Source: Gammaproteobacteria bacterium | Lineage (GTDB): Bacteria > Pseudomonadota > Gammaproteobacteria > Natronospirales > REEB76 | DNA: 64,000 bases | NCBI GenBank assembly: GCA_035279405.1 | Contig: DATEHU010000026.1 | Location: 320,147-384,146, forward strand | Direction: 5' to 3' | Shown here: positions 25,012 to 31,370 of the stretch, one piece after another | Position numbering within the stretch: the stretch's first letter is position 1 | How the letters are laid out: the number at the start of each line of letters is the position of its first letter | Program-made: the position numbers and the translations under genes | Notes under the pieces: model-generated | The model's input: the letters and a program-made list of their open reading frames with translations, nothing else | What the model was told of the DNA's origin: nothing | Database searches by the model: none

Positions 25012-25167
25012 CTAATCATCGTAATACGTAAGAAGAAAATGCAAAATCAATCTCGACCCGCGAGCTGCTATAAATGCACCAGCAAGTGCACTCGCGACAA
25101 CAATCAAATCCTGAATCAAGTCATGGAAATCAACAGACGAAAGCAATGGAGCGAATATATCCGTCAA
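25012..25167 (-). CDS. Second coat-like protein, paralogue of the major coat, TTG start
   Basis: 51 residues beginning (M)TDIFAPLLSSVDFHDL, with one hydrophobic helix (LIVVASALAGAFIAARG). Its start region is identical to that of the next coat gene over about 19 bases (AATGAGGTGA, then TTGACGGAT), so the two arose by tandem duplication. Unlike the other copy it ends in acidic TYYDD rather than basic residues, so it is unlikely to bind DNA in the same way. It may be a minor virion protein or a decaying copy. The tRNA-like gene lies 24 bp upstream. Confidence 0.7.
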   Translation of the reverse strand: MTDIFAPLLSSVDFHDLIQDLIVVASALAGAFIAARGSRLILHFLLTYYDD

Positions 25168-25191
25168 TCACCTCATTGAACAATCAAAAAA

Positions 25192-25269
25192 TGGTTGCGG
25201 GTCCGAGGATTCGAACCCCGGTGCATCCTACAGACGAAGTAGGTCTCGCTCCAAGCTGAGTCACCCGCA
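25192..25269 (-). tRNA. tRNA-like gene inside the phage, anticodon CGU (Thr box), atypical
   Basis: A cloverleaf can be drawn: a 7-bp acceptor stem TGCGGGT/ACCCGCA, discriminator A and encoded CCA (25194-25192); a 3-bp D stem CTC/GAG; a 5-bp anticodon stem CCTAC/GTAGG with loop TTCGTCT (anticodon CGT); a five-base variable loop; and a T arm with loop TTCGAAT. Departures from normal: the T stem has 6 bp, position 8 is G rather than U, the D stem is short, and position 37 is a pyrimidine. Six T follow the CCA, so it could also act as a terminator between the upstream membrane gene and the coat genes. Confidence 0.55.
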
Positions 25270-25275
25270 CAGAAA

Positions 25276-25506
25276 TCAACCATGTCGCACCATATCCAGT
25301 AGAACCTTGCATGCTTTGCCAATAGCCCAGAACATACCAACGAGAACAAATCCTGCAGCAAGCGCTTGAGCAACCAACACCGGATCGAGTTGCGACACAT
25401 CGAAAGAAGTGACGTCTGTCCAGCTCATCCAAACCTGATTAGCAGCTGGACAGACGCCGTTGGTAGGCTGAACGTTGCAGACCATTAGATAGAGCGTGCT
25501 CGTCAA
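25276..25506 (-). CDS. Small phage membrane protein (minor coat candidate)
   Basis: 76 residues: an N-terminal segment with two cysteines (CNVQPTNGVC) and a tryptophan-bearing turn (NQVWMSWTD), then one membrane helix (LAAGFVLVGMFWAIGKACKV) and a short basic end (DMVRHG). It lies between the ssDNA-binding gene and the coat genes, where minor coat proteins are usual. The stop is only 6 bp from the tRNA-like gene. No firm family assignment. Confidence 0.7.
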   Translation of the reverse strand: MTSTLYLMVCNVQPTNGVCPAANQVWMSWTDVTSFDVSQLDPVLVAQALAAGFVLVGMFWAIGKACKVLLDMVRHG

Positions 25507-25542
25507 GTTCTCCTACCGAAATAGTCCGAGTGAGAATAGTTC

Positions 25543-25560
25543 CGTTACGTCCCTGTAACG
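25543..25560 (-). other. Hairpin with AGGGAC loop (candidate packaging signal)
   Basis: CGTTAC (25543-25548) and GTAACG (25555-25560) form a perfect 6-bp stem around the loop GTCCCT (AGGGAC on the coding strand). The loop and the closing TAC/GTA are identical to the hairpin at 19727-19746 in the mini-element, and the orientation relative to the genes is the same. Here it lies in the non-coding gap between the membrane-protein and ssDNA-binding genes. Confidence 0.6.
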
Positions 25561-25611
25561 CAACACCCTGAGCAAGCACCCACTCGGTAGCTCAGCGTTT
25601 CAAAACCATCG

Positions 25612-25887
25612 TTACTTCTGCCCCGCTACCACTGGCGTCAACACCAGATTTGCCTTGAGAGTCAGTGCACCGTAGTTGTCAACACGGATGCTCTTTTCAG
25701 CATCGAGTGCATAGGTGCCCGGCTTGATGCAATCGTCGGCGCGGGAATGAGAAAGTCTCACATTACGAACCTCATCACCAAGGTAAGCAGTAGCCTTCTG
25801 TTCAAAGAACGTATAGGTCTGACCATTGCGTCGGCCAATAACTTCACGCTTCTGCGGTGTCTCATTGTGAACAATCAAACGGATCAT
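25612..25887 (-). CDS. Phage ssDNA-binding protein (gV-like)
   Basis: 91-residue OB-fold-like protein that would coat progeny single strands before packaging. It matches the layout of Ff gene V protein by eye: NGQTYTFFEQKATAYLGDEV corresponds to the GKPYSLNEQ…YVDLG strand region, and KPGTYALDAEKSIRVDNYG to the APGLYTVHLSSFKVGQFG region, ending LVLTPV. The ATG has TAGGAG seven bases upstream. The 182-bp spacer 25888-26069 before it holds no gene; it contains an inverted repeat (GGCGT…ACGCC, about 25960-25992) and is a plausible promoter or origin region. Confidence 0.83.
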   Translation of the reverse strand: MIRLIVHNETPQKREVIGRRNGQTYTFFEQKATAYLGDEVRNVRLSHSRADDCIKPGTYALDAEKSIRVDNYGALTLKANLVLTPVVAGQK

Positions 25888-26069
25888 GTTTAAGCTCCTA
25901 AGCTAAATTACAGGTATAACTATCCCGTCAAGCAACGCAACCTGCGCTGCTGATTCGGCGTCCGATGGTGCGGCTAACGCCGGCCACCGATGTACCGAAT
26001 ACGAACTGCTGGTGTGCACAGCAACTTCCAGCCGGTGTTCACAGGTCCCCGCCCTGCCCTCGTACTTAA

Positions 26070-26621
26070 TCAGGTTGCGTAAAACCTTCCGAGGGAACCG
26101 CCGAGTTCGATCTCACCGCCTTTGACAACATACTTGCTGACATAGGCAGAAACCGCACAGCGGTTGTTGGCACGGAAAATGCGAGCAATCCCGGGGCCTT
26201 TGGCTGATGAAAAACCAGCCTCCCCGTTGTCGCCATTTCCTGCGCAGCCACTTTTACCGAGTCCAAACCACAAATCCATAAACTTGAGACGATTCGCTGC
26301 GTTGTTGAGATCACGCAGAGGATGGCCGATGAGCGCGTGCATGTGCAGTGCACCAGATCGGTGTCTTTCAAACGCAAGACACCAATAAACGGACTTACGT
26401 TGTTTCCACCAGTGAACACCGAAGACACTGCGATTAAGGCATGACAGCCAAACACCGTAATACTTACGTGCGGCTTCAGGATGCGTTGGCGTCCGGAAGG
26501 TGAACGTGCAAAACCAATCCCATGTGTATCGAGAAAGAAAGGAGGCGTATGCTTCGCGGACAGAAGAAAAAACTGGCTCAGGAGAGTCAGACGCGATTCT
26601 AAATCGCTGTTGTTCAAGCAC
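26070..26621 (-). CDS. Rolling-circle replication initiator (HUH Rep) of the phage
   Basis: 183-residue HUH endonuclease: strand motif WFCTFTF (about 36-42), HUH motif HMH in GALHMHALIG (about 91-100), and the tyrosine motif VSAYVSKYVVKGG (about 158-170). It belongs to a different Rep subfamily from the mini-element protein and lacks its long tail. It starts with GTG at 26621 without a visible ribosome site, three bases after the stop of the Cys-rich ORF, suggesting translational coupling. Confidence 0.85.
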   Translation of the reverse strand: MLEQQRFRIASDSPEPVFSSVREAYASFLSRYTWDWFCTFTFRTPTHPEAARKYYGVWLSCLNRSVFGVHWWKQRKSVYWCLAFERHRSGALHMHALIGHPLRDLNNAANRLKFMDLWFGLGKSGCAGNGDNGEAGFSSAKGPGIARIFRANNRCAVSAYVSKYVVKGGEIELGGSLGRFYAT

Positions 26622-26624
26622 GCG

Positions 26625-26846
26625 TTAGCAACAGTAACCATAGAGAATCCTGCAACTCAGGCAACAGCCATCACGCCACGCCTCTAGTTCTATATCGTCC
26701 AGAGGCGGATAACCGCAAAGGCGGCAAGTCACATAGGGGAAAAAATCCGGGAAAAGAAAAAAATCACCTTCCTTCGAGGAAGGGTGATCCACACATGGGT
26801 ATGAAATATTTTGCAACACAACCCATCGAGAATTAGAAACGGGCAA
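26625..26846 (-). CDS. Small Cys-rich ORF upstream of phage rep
   Basis: Up to 73 residues with two CxxC pairs (CRLCGYPP and CCLSCRI) spaced as in a zinc-ribbon. The full frame begins with TTG at 26846; an internal GTG directly before CRLCG would give 35 residues and would lie downstream of the terminator at 26757-26788. It ends 3 bp before the GTG of rep, which lacks its own ribosome site, so translation of this ORF may feed rep. Real start uncertain. Confidence 0.4.
   Translation of the reverse strand: MPVSNSRWVVLQNISYPCVDHPSSKEGDFFLFPDFFPYVTCRLCGYPPLDDIELEAWRDGCCLSCRILYGYCC
26757..26788 (-). terminator. Intrinsic terminator near the right end of the phage
   Basis: Minus-strand hairpin ATCACC/GGTGAT with an inner TTCCT/AGGAA stem, one bulged C and loop CGA (26788-26763), followed by seven T (26763-26757). 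It would stop transcription entering from the right end, or in the circle from the zot side, before rep. Filamentous phages often combine a terminator and the origin in this region. Confidence 0.75.
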
Positions 26847-26856
26847 GGCCCAATGG

Positions 26857-26884
26857 GTTGCAAGTTTTGTATATTATGGTTAAT
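26857..26884 (+). other. Right dif-like site (attR of the phage)
   Basis: The XerC side GTTGCAAGTTT (26857-26867) is phage-derived and poor; the core TGTATA (26868-26873) is exact; the XerD arm TTATGGTTAAT (26874-26884) is close to the consensus TTATGTTAAAT and is the chromosomal half of the original dif. The spacer from here to 26978 has no gene, only a short palindrome (AGCTG…CAGCT near 26887-26905). Confidence 0.83.
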
Positions 26885-26978
26885 ACTAGCTGTAGCTTTG
26901 CAGCTGGTACGGCTCCAATGAATTAGCCCCTCTTCTGATATGCGGATTCGGCGCGCGATGGTTGTCTGTCCACAGGAT

Positions 26979-28322
26979 CTAGTCTTCGCGATCTTGCCTA
27001 CCGGAGACGCGGCCCAGACGGCCGAGTTCTTCCACCACGATGCGCATGGCCTCGCGTTCCAGCTCGGTGAGATACGGGTTCCAGATATCGAAAATCAGCA
27101 CCACGCGCGTACGCGCGCTCTTGTTCCAGGCTTCGTGCTCGAAGGTATCGTCGAATACGATGCACTCGCCTTCCTTCCAGCCGCGGGTCTCGGTGCCGAC
27201 GCGGATGCCGCAATCCGGAGGGATGATCAGCGCCAGATGCGCGACCAGGCGGATGTTGATCACGCCGGTATGCGGCGGGATGTGCGCGCCCGGTTTGAGC
27301 ACTGAAAACAGCGTTTCCGGAGAATGATCGGCCACCCGGTTCAGCGGCAGCGTATCCAGCAGTCCCGCGGTGACCGGGCAGCGCGTGCAATTGGCATCAT
27401 AGCGGTGGCCGTCGCGGTAGAAGAAAAACGCGTTCCAGTTGGGCGAGTAATTGAGCGCGTCCCAGTACTTCGCGCCCGGCTGATTGCGGCGCATCTCGAT
27501 GAACGGCCGGAAGCCCTCATCGGCGCGCAAGACTTCGAGCAGCTCGGAGCGGATCTCATCGGTATGTTTTTCAATTTTCGCAAACCAGGGAAATTGTTCA
27601 CGTTGGAACCATGCCTGCGACGGCACGCCGGGGAACGTCATGAAGGTGCAGCGCTGCAGCGGATTGCCAGCCGGGAGCGCTTCCTGTCCTAAATAAGCAC
27701 GCAAACATTGGTCGACGCGCACGAAGTCCGCTGCCGGATGACCGGCGCGCAGGGGCGCGAGCGCCTGCGCGAGTCTCACTTCACGTGCCTGCTGCACCAC
27801 GTCCATGGCGTGCTGCAGGGCCTGGCGCAACCCCGCCGGCAGGCGCTCGGGTTGCACCATCAAGCCGAGATCGCCGGCTTGCATGAGTCCGGCAAGAAAA
27901 CTGTTCAACGCGTCATCACTGCGCCCCAGCTGTTCCAGCACCGCACCTTTATGTAGGTGGGCTACGGGAAATTCCGGCTGCAGGCGCAAGGCCGTGTCCA
28001 GCGCCGCGACGGCTTCGGGCAGCGCCCCGCGCGCACGCTGCACCAGTCCGAGGTTCTTGAAGAGCGCGGCATCTCCGGGGTAGGCCGTAACCGCACGCTC
28101 AAAAAATGCCAGACTCTGGCCAAGGTTTCCGGCCGCCAGTGCCTGCATGCCCAAAAAGCTCAGCGCTTCGGGATGCGCGGGATCGCGCTGCAGCAACTGT
28201 TTATATAAATCGATCGCGGCGGGTAGCTGATTGGATGCGGCGCTACGGCGTGCAGCCTCGGCCAGGCTGGCCGTCTCGCGTGCATCGGCGGCTGCGGTGT
28301 TCGACAGATCGGCGGATGTCAC
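26979..28322 (-). CDS. TPR and aspartyl/asparaginyl beta-hydroxylase domain protein
   Basis: 447 residues from the GTG at 28322, which overlaps the pilZ stop. TPR-like helices cover about 15-165 (AALFKNLGLVQRARGALPEAVAAL is typical when read in pairs), and the AspH-type 2-oxoglutarate/Fe(II) dioxygenase domain about 270-425: PPHTGVINIRLVAHLALIIP, CGIRVGTETRGWKEGEC and VFDDTFEHEAWN carry the conserved iron and cosubstrate histidines. Similar domains hydroxylate Asp/Asn in proteins or act on lipids (LpxO). The target is unknown; the TPR half suggests a protein partner. Confidence 0.85.
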   Translation of the reverse strand: MTSADLSNTAAADARETASLAEAARRSAASNQLPAAIDLYKQLLQRDPAHPEALSFLGMQALAAGNLGQSLAFFERAVTAYPGDAALFKNLGLVQRARGALPEAVAALDTALRLQPEFPVAHLHKGAVLEQLGRSDDALNSFLAGLMQAGDLGLMVQPERLPAGLRQALQHAMDVVQQAREVRLAQALAPLRAGHPAADFVRVDQCLRAYLGQEALPAGNPLQRCTFMTFPGVPSQAWFQREQFPWFAKIEKHTDEIRSELLEVLRADEGFRPFIEMRRNQPGAKYWDALNYSPNWNAFFFYRDGHRYDANCTRCPVTAGLLDTLPLNRVADHSPETLFSVLKPGAHIPPHTGVINIRLVAHLALIIPPDCGIRVGTETRGWKEGECIVFDDTFEHEAWNKSARTRVVLIFDIWNPYLTELEREAMRIVVEELGRLGRVSGRQDRED

Positions 28323-28666
28323 ATGGTATGCGTGGCCCGATCGGCACGCAGCGCCGTGCCCAGCAGGTCTTCGATTTTGCGTTGGGTGTTGCCGCCATCC
28401 TGCAGACTGAATTGCACGCCGATGCCGGTGGCACGTGTGCGGTTGATGCTGCGCGGGGTGATCCACACCACTTTGGCGGCCACCGGCAGGCGCTCGGTAG
28501 ATTCCATGAGCTGCAACAGCACGAACACTTCATCACCCAGTTGATAGGGCTTGTCCGTGGGGATGAAAATGCCGCCGTTTTTCACGAACGGCATGTAGGC
28601 GCTGTACAAGGCACTCTTGTCCTTGATCGCCACGGTATGAATCGCCTGTTGGCGTGGTTCACTCAT
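28319..28666 (-). CDS. pilZ: Type IV pilus assembly protein PilZ
   Basis: 115-residue PilZ-family protein, required for type IV pilus biogenesis in Pseudomonas and Xanthomonas. The classical RxxxR and DxSxxG cyclic di-GMP motifs are absent (it has NGGIFIPT and RATGIGVQF), as expected for the PilZ orthologue itself, which acts by protein contacts (PilB, FimX) rather than by binding the nucleotide. It sits immediately after holB, the conserved tmk-holB-pilZ order. Start at the ATG at 28666. Confidence 0.88.
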   Translation of the reverse strand: MSEPRQQAIHTVAIKDKSALYSAYMPFVKNGGIFIPTDKPYQLGDEVFVLLQLMESTERLPVAAKVVWITPRSINRTRATGIGVQFSLQDGGNTQRKIEDLLGTALRADRATHTM

Positions 28667-28670
28667 GAAT

Positions 28671-29723
28671 TCAGCCTCCGGCAGCCGCGAGCGCCGCGGT
28701 GTTCAAGCTTCCCAGCCCTTCGGACCATTGCAGCAGCAGATCCTCCAGCAGCAACTGGGCGTTCACCGTAGTCGCCGCGAGAGCCGCGGCCTGGTTGAGC
28801 CGTCCCAAATATGCGTGCAGTGCGCGCAAGTTTAATCCCACGAGGGCGCTTTGCAACAGCACACGGGCATCGGCATTGATCAGCTCGGGCGGGGCCGTAA
28901 AGGCCGCGCTCCCGAGGCGTACGAGATCCATGGTCCAGGTCTGCAGCAAGCGCAGCACCAGTGGCAACGGTTCACGGGAAAGCGCGCCCGCACACTGCAA
29001 GGGATTGAGCTTGTTGGAACGCAGATCCACCAGCATCTGGAACATTCCCAGACGTTCGCGCATCAGGGGTACCCCCGCCAGCTGCATAGCAAGCAACGGT
29101 CCCCCGCCAGCGATGCCGATGAGTGCCGGCCAATCGGAGCGGGACTCGGTGCCGTCAAGCCAGTCGAGTGCGGCCTGCGTGGCGGGCGCGGCCATGCTGA
29201 GCAACTGACATCTACTGCGAACGGTGGCCGGCAGCCGCGCGGGCTGCGCCGTCACCAGAATCAGCAGCGTGCCGGGCGCCGGTTCTTCCAGGGTCTTGAG
29301 CAGACTGTTGGCGGCGCTGCCGTTCATGGCATCGGCGGGCCACAGCACCGCGAGCTTGCGTCCGCCGTGCAGACTCGTGAGCGCCAGCGTTGCGCACAAT
29401 TCCCGGATCTGATCCACGAGGATTGCGTTCTTCTCCTCGGCGAGTGTGACGCAGTGATAATCAGGGTGAGCACCCGCGGCAAATTGCCGACAGGAATGGC
29501 AATGGCCGCAGGCGCGGCCGTTCTCCGGCTGCCGACACAAGGCCAGGGCTGCAAACGCGCTGGCAAACAATTGCTTACCGCTCCCCTCCACGCCCGTAAG
29601 CATCAGTGCGTGCGGCAGCCGATCACTCTGCAGCCAGGCGCCGGCGCGTTGCCAAAGCGACACTTGCCATGGCAGCGGAACCGCCTGCCACTCCGGAAAT
29701 GCATGCGTAGCGTTCACAGCCAT
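28671..29723 (-). CDS. holB: DNA polymerase III subunit delta'
   Basis: Clamp-loader subunit that helps place the beta clamp on primed DNA. The 350-residue protein has an AAA+ core with a P-loop-like GVEGSGKQ at 44-51, zinc-finger cysteines in the segment CRQPENGRACGHCHSC, and the sensor/SRC-type motif RSRCQ. Overlaps tmk by 11 bp and ends 4 bp before pilZ. Length and context are standard. Confidence 0.94.
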   Translation of the reverse strand: MAVNATHAFPEWQAVPLPWQVSLWQRAGAWLQSDRLPHALMLTGVEGSGKQLFASAFAALALCRQPENGRACGHCHSCRQFAAGAHPDYHCVTLAEEKNAILVDQIRELCATLALTSLHGGRKLAVLWPADAMNGSAANSLLKTLEEPAPGTLLILVTAQPARLPATVRSRCQLLSMAAPATQAALDWLDGTESRSDWPALIGIAGGGPLLAMQLAGVPLMRERLGMFQMLVDLRSNKLNPLQCAGALSREPLPLVLRLLQTWTMDLVRLGSAAFTAPPELINADARVLLQSALVGLNLRALHAYLGRLNQAAALAATTVNAQLLLEDLLLQWSEGLGSLNTAALAAAGG

Positions 29724-30364
29724 GTTGTCACGCGCTGTTCAAGTACGCGCAGGACATGCCGGCGCACGGTTGGCAGACCGGCATCCGCGCGGATGATGCG
29801 GATGCGTTGCGCTTCCAGTTTTGCGCGTTGCAGGTACGCGCGCCGCACGCGCTCGAAGAACGCATATTGTTCCAGTTCGAAGCGATCGCGCCGGCCGCGC
29901 CGGCGTACGCGCAGCATGCCGACGCGCACTGAAGCGACCAGCAGCAAGGTCAAGTCGGGTTTGAGTCCGCGCGTGACCATGCGCTCCAGCGCGGCAATCT
30001 CGCGCATTGGTATGCGCCGCCCGCCTCCCTGATAGGCATAGCTCGCGTCCGTGAACCGGTCGCACAGCACCCAGCAACCGGAGTTCAGCGCCGGCCGGAT
30101 GACCTGCTCCACGTGGCTGGCGCGTGCCGCGAACATGAGCAGCAGCTCCGTCATCGGCGTTAGCCGTTGTGCGCGTGGCGTGAGCAGCAGCTTGCGGATC
30201 TTGTCGGCCAGCACCGTGCCTCCGGGCTCACGTGTGATCAGCAGCTTGATGCCGCGCGCGCGCAACCAGCGGGCAACGAATTTCAACTGCGTGGACTTGC
30301 CGACGCCTTCAATGCCTTCGAAGGTGATAAAGCGTGCGCGCGGCGTTTTGCCGGATCGCGTCAT
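29714..30364 (-). CDS. tmk: Thymidylate kinase
   Basis: Phosphorylates dTMP to dTDP for DNA synthesis. The 216-residue protein has the P-loop FEGIEGVGKSTQ (15-26), the TREPGGT motif (about 47-53) and the DRFTDASYAYQGGGR substrate/LID region. The start overlaps the mltG stop by 4 bp and its end overlaps holB, keeping the conserved mltG-tmk-holB block. Confidence 0.96.
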   Translation of the reverse strand: MTRSGKTPRARFITFEGIEGVGKSTQLKFVARWLRARGIKLLITREPGGTVLADKIRKLLLTPRAQRLTPMTELLLMFAARASHVEQVIRPALNSGCWVLCDRFTDASYAYQGGGRRIPMREIAALERMVTRGLKPDLTLLLVASVRVGMLRVRRRGRRDRFELEQYAFFERVRRAYLQRAKLEAQRIRIIRADAGLPTVRRHVLRVLEQRVTTWL

Positions 30365-31362
30365 GGCCGGTGGCGCCTGATCTGGTATTTCTGCACCGCC
30401 GCGTTCTGCTCGGCCAGAGTCGCCGAAAACTGGTGGGTGCCGTCGCCGCGCGCCACGAAATACAGCGCGTCACCGGGGGCGGGATGCAAGGCCGCTTCAA
30501 TCGACGCCAGACTGGGTAGACAAATCGGCGTGGGTGGCAACCCGTTGCGTGTATAGGTGTTGTACGGCGTGTTCGTGCGCAAGTCTTTGTAGGTGATTTT
30601 TCCGTTGTAGGCATTACCCAGGCCATAGATCACCGTGGGGTCGGATTGCAGGCGCATGTCTTTCGCCAGGCGGCGCACGAACACACCGGCAATTTCGCCG
30701 CGCTCGGTCGGCTGGGCGGTTTCCTTCTCGACAACGGACGCCAGGATGAGCGCGTCGTAGGACGTCTGGTACGGCAAGCCGGGTGCGCGCTGCTGCCAGG
30801 CGCTTTCCAGGTGTGACTGCATGTCGCGGTACGCGCGCTGCAGGAAAGCCACGTCGCTGGTGCCCTTGGGGAACTGGTAGGTGTCCGGATAGAACCGGCC
30901 TTCGGGTGCTTCACCGGGATGGCCGAGCGCCGCCATGATGGCGTTGGAATTCATGCCGGCCAGCGTGTGCCTGAGAGCGGGATTGCTGTCCACGGCCTGC
31001 ATCACCTGCTTGAAGGTCCAGCCGTCCACCAGCGTGAGCGCATGCAGCACCACCTTGCCGCTTTTGAGCAGATCGAGCAGGCCGGCGACGCTGGTGCCGG
31101 GCGGCACCAGATATTCACCGGCGCGCAGCGAGTGCGTGTCGCCGCGCAGGCGCGCCAGCCACACGAGATCGAGCGGCTGCGGCAACACGCCCTGGGCGTG
31201 CAGTTCGGCCGCCACCTGGCGCAGCGGCGCGCCCGGTGTCACTTCCACATCCACGGCGCGCGTGCCGGTGACCACCGGCGCCAGAAATCCGCGCCAGTAC
31301 GCAGTGCCGGCCAGCACCAGCAACACCACCAGTGCCAGCAGTGCGAAGAGTTTGCGCACCAT
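30361..31362 (-). CDS. mltG: Endolytic murein transglycosylase MltG
   Basis: Inner-membrane enzyme that cleaves nascent peptidoglycan and limits glycan length. From the ATG at 31362 it has 333 residues (normal), with an N-terminal anchor (FALLALVVLLVLAGTAYW) followed by a LysM-like region and the YceG catalytic domain: conserved FYPDTYQFPKG, ASVVEKETAQPTERGEIAGV (catalytic Glu) and LQSDPTVIYGLG. An upstream in-frame extension to 31425 lacks support. Confidence 0.95.
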   Translation of the reverse strand: MVRKLFALLALVVLLVLAGTAYWRGFLAPVVTGTRAVDVEVTPGAPLRQVAAELHAQGVLPQPLDLVWLARLRGDTHSLRAGEYLVPPGTSVAGLLDLLKSGKVVLHALTLVDGWTFKQVMQAVDSNPALRHTLAGMNSNAIMAALGHPGEAPEGRFYPDTYQFPKGTSDVAFLQRAYRDMQSHLESAWQQRAPGLPYQTSYDALILASVVEKETAQPTERGEIAGVFVRRLAKDMRLQSDPTVIYGLGNAYNGKITYKDLRTNTPYNTYTRNGLPPTPICLPSLASIEAALHPAPGDALYFVARGDGTHQFSATLAEQNAAVQKYQIRRHRP

Positions 31363-31370
31363 GCCCGGTC

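Larger units (their letters stand above)
21091..26867 (-). mobile_element. Filamentous phage (inovirus) prophage integrated at dif
   Basis: About 5.8 kb between the middle and right dif-like sites. On the minus strand, in transcription order: a Cys-rich ORF, Rep, gV-like ssDNA-binding protein, a small membrane protein, a tRNA-like gene, two coat paralogues, a 24-residue membrane protein, pIII-like, pVI-like and Zot/pI. Two genes at the left end run on the plus strand. This is the core inovirus module order. GC is visibly lower than the chromosome and the mini-element. No integrase gene, consistent with XerCD use. No pIV secretin is present, so virions must exit through a host secretin; the gsp genes at 37737-43295 show that the host has a type II system. 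Confidence 0.92.

Noticed and set aside
25192..25269. tRNA-like gene as the phage attachment site
   Set aside because: The ends of the element are the dif-like sites; the tRNA-like sequence is internal and I see no second copy of its 3' end in the flanks.
28851..30032. 393-codon plus-strand frame opposite holB and tmk
   Set aside because: Arg/Gln/His-rich shadow translation with no family resemblance; holB and tmk on the other strand are certain.
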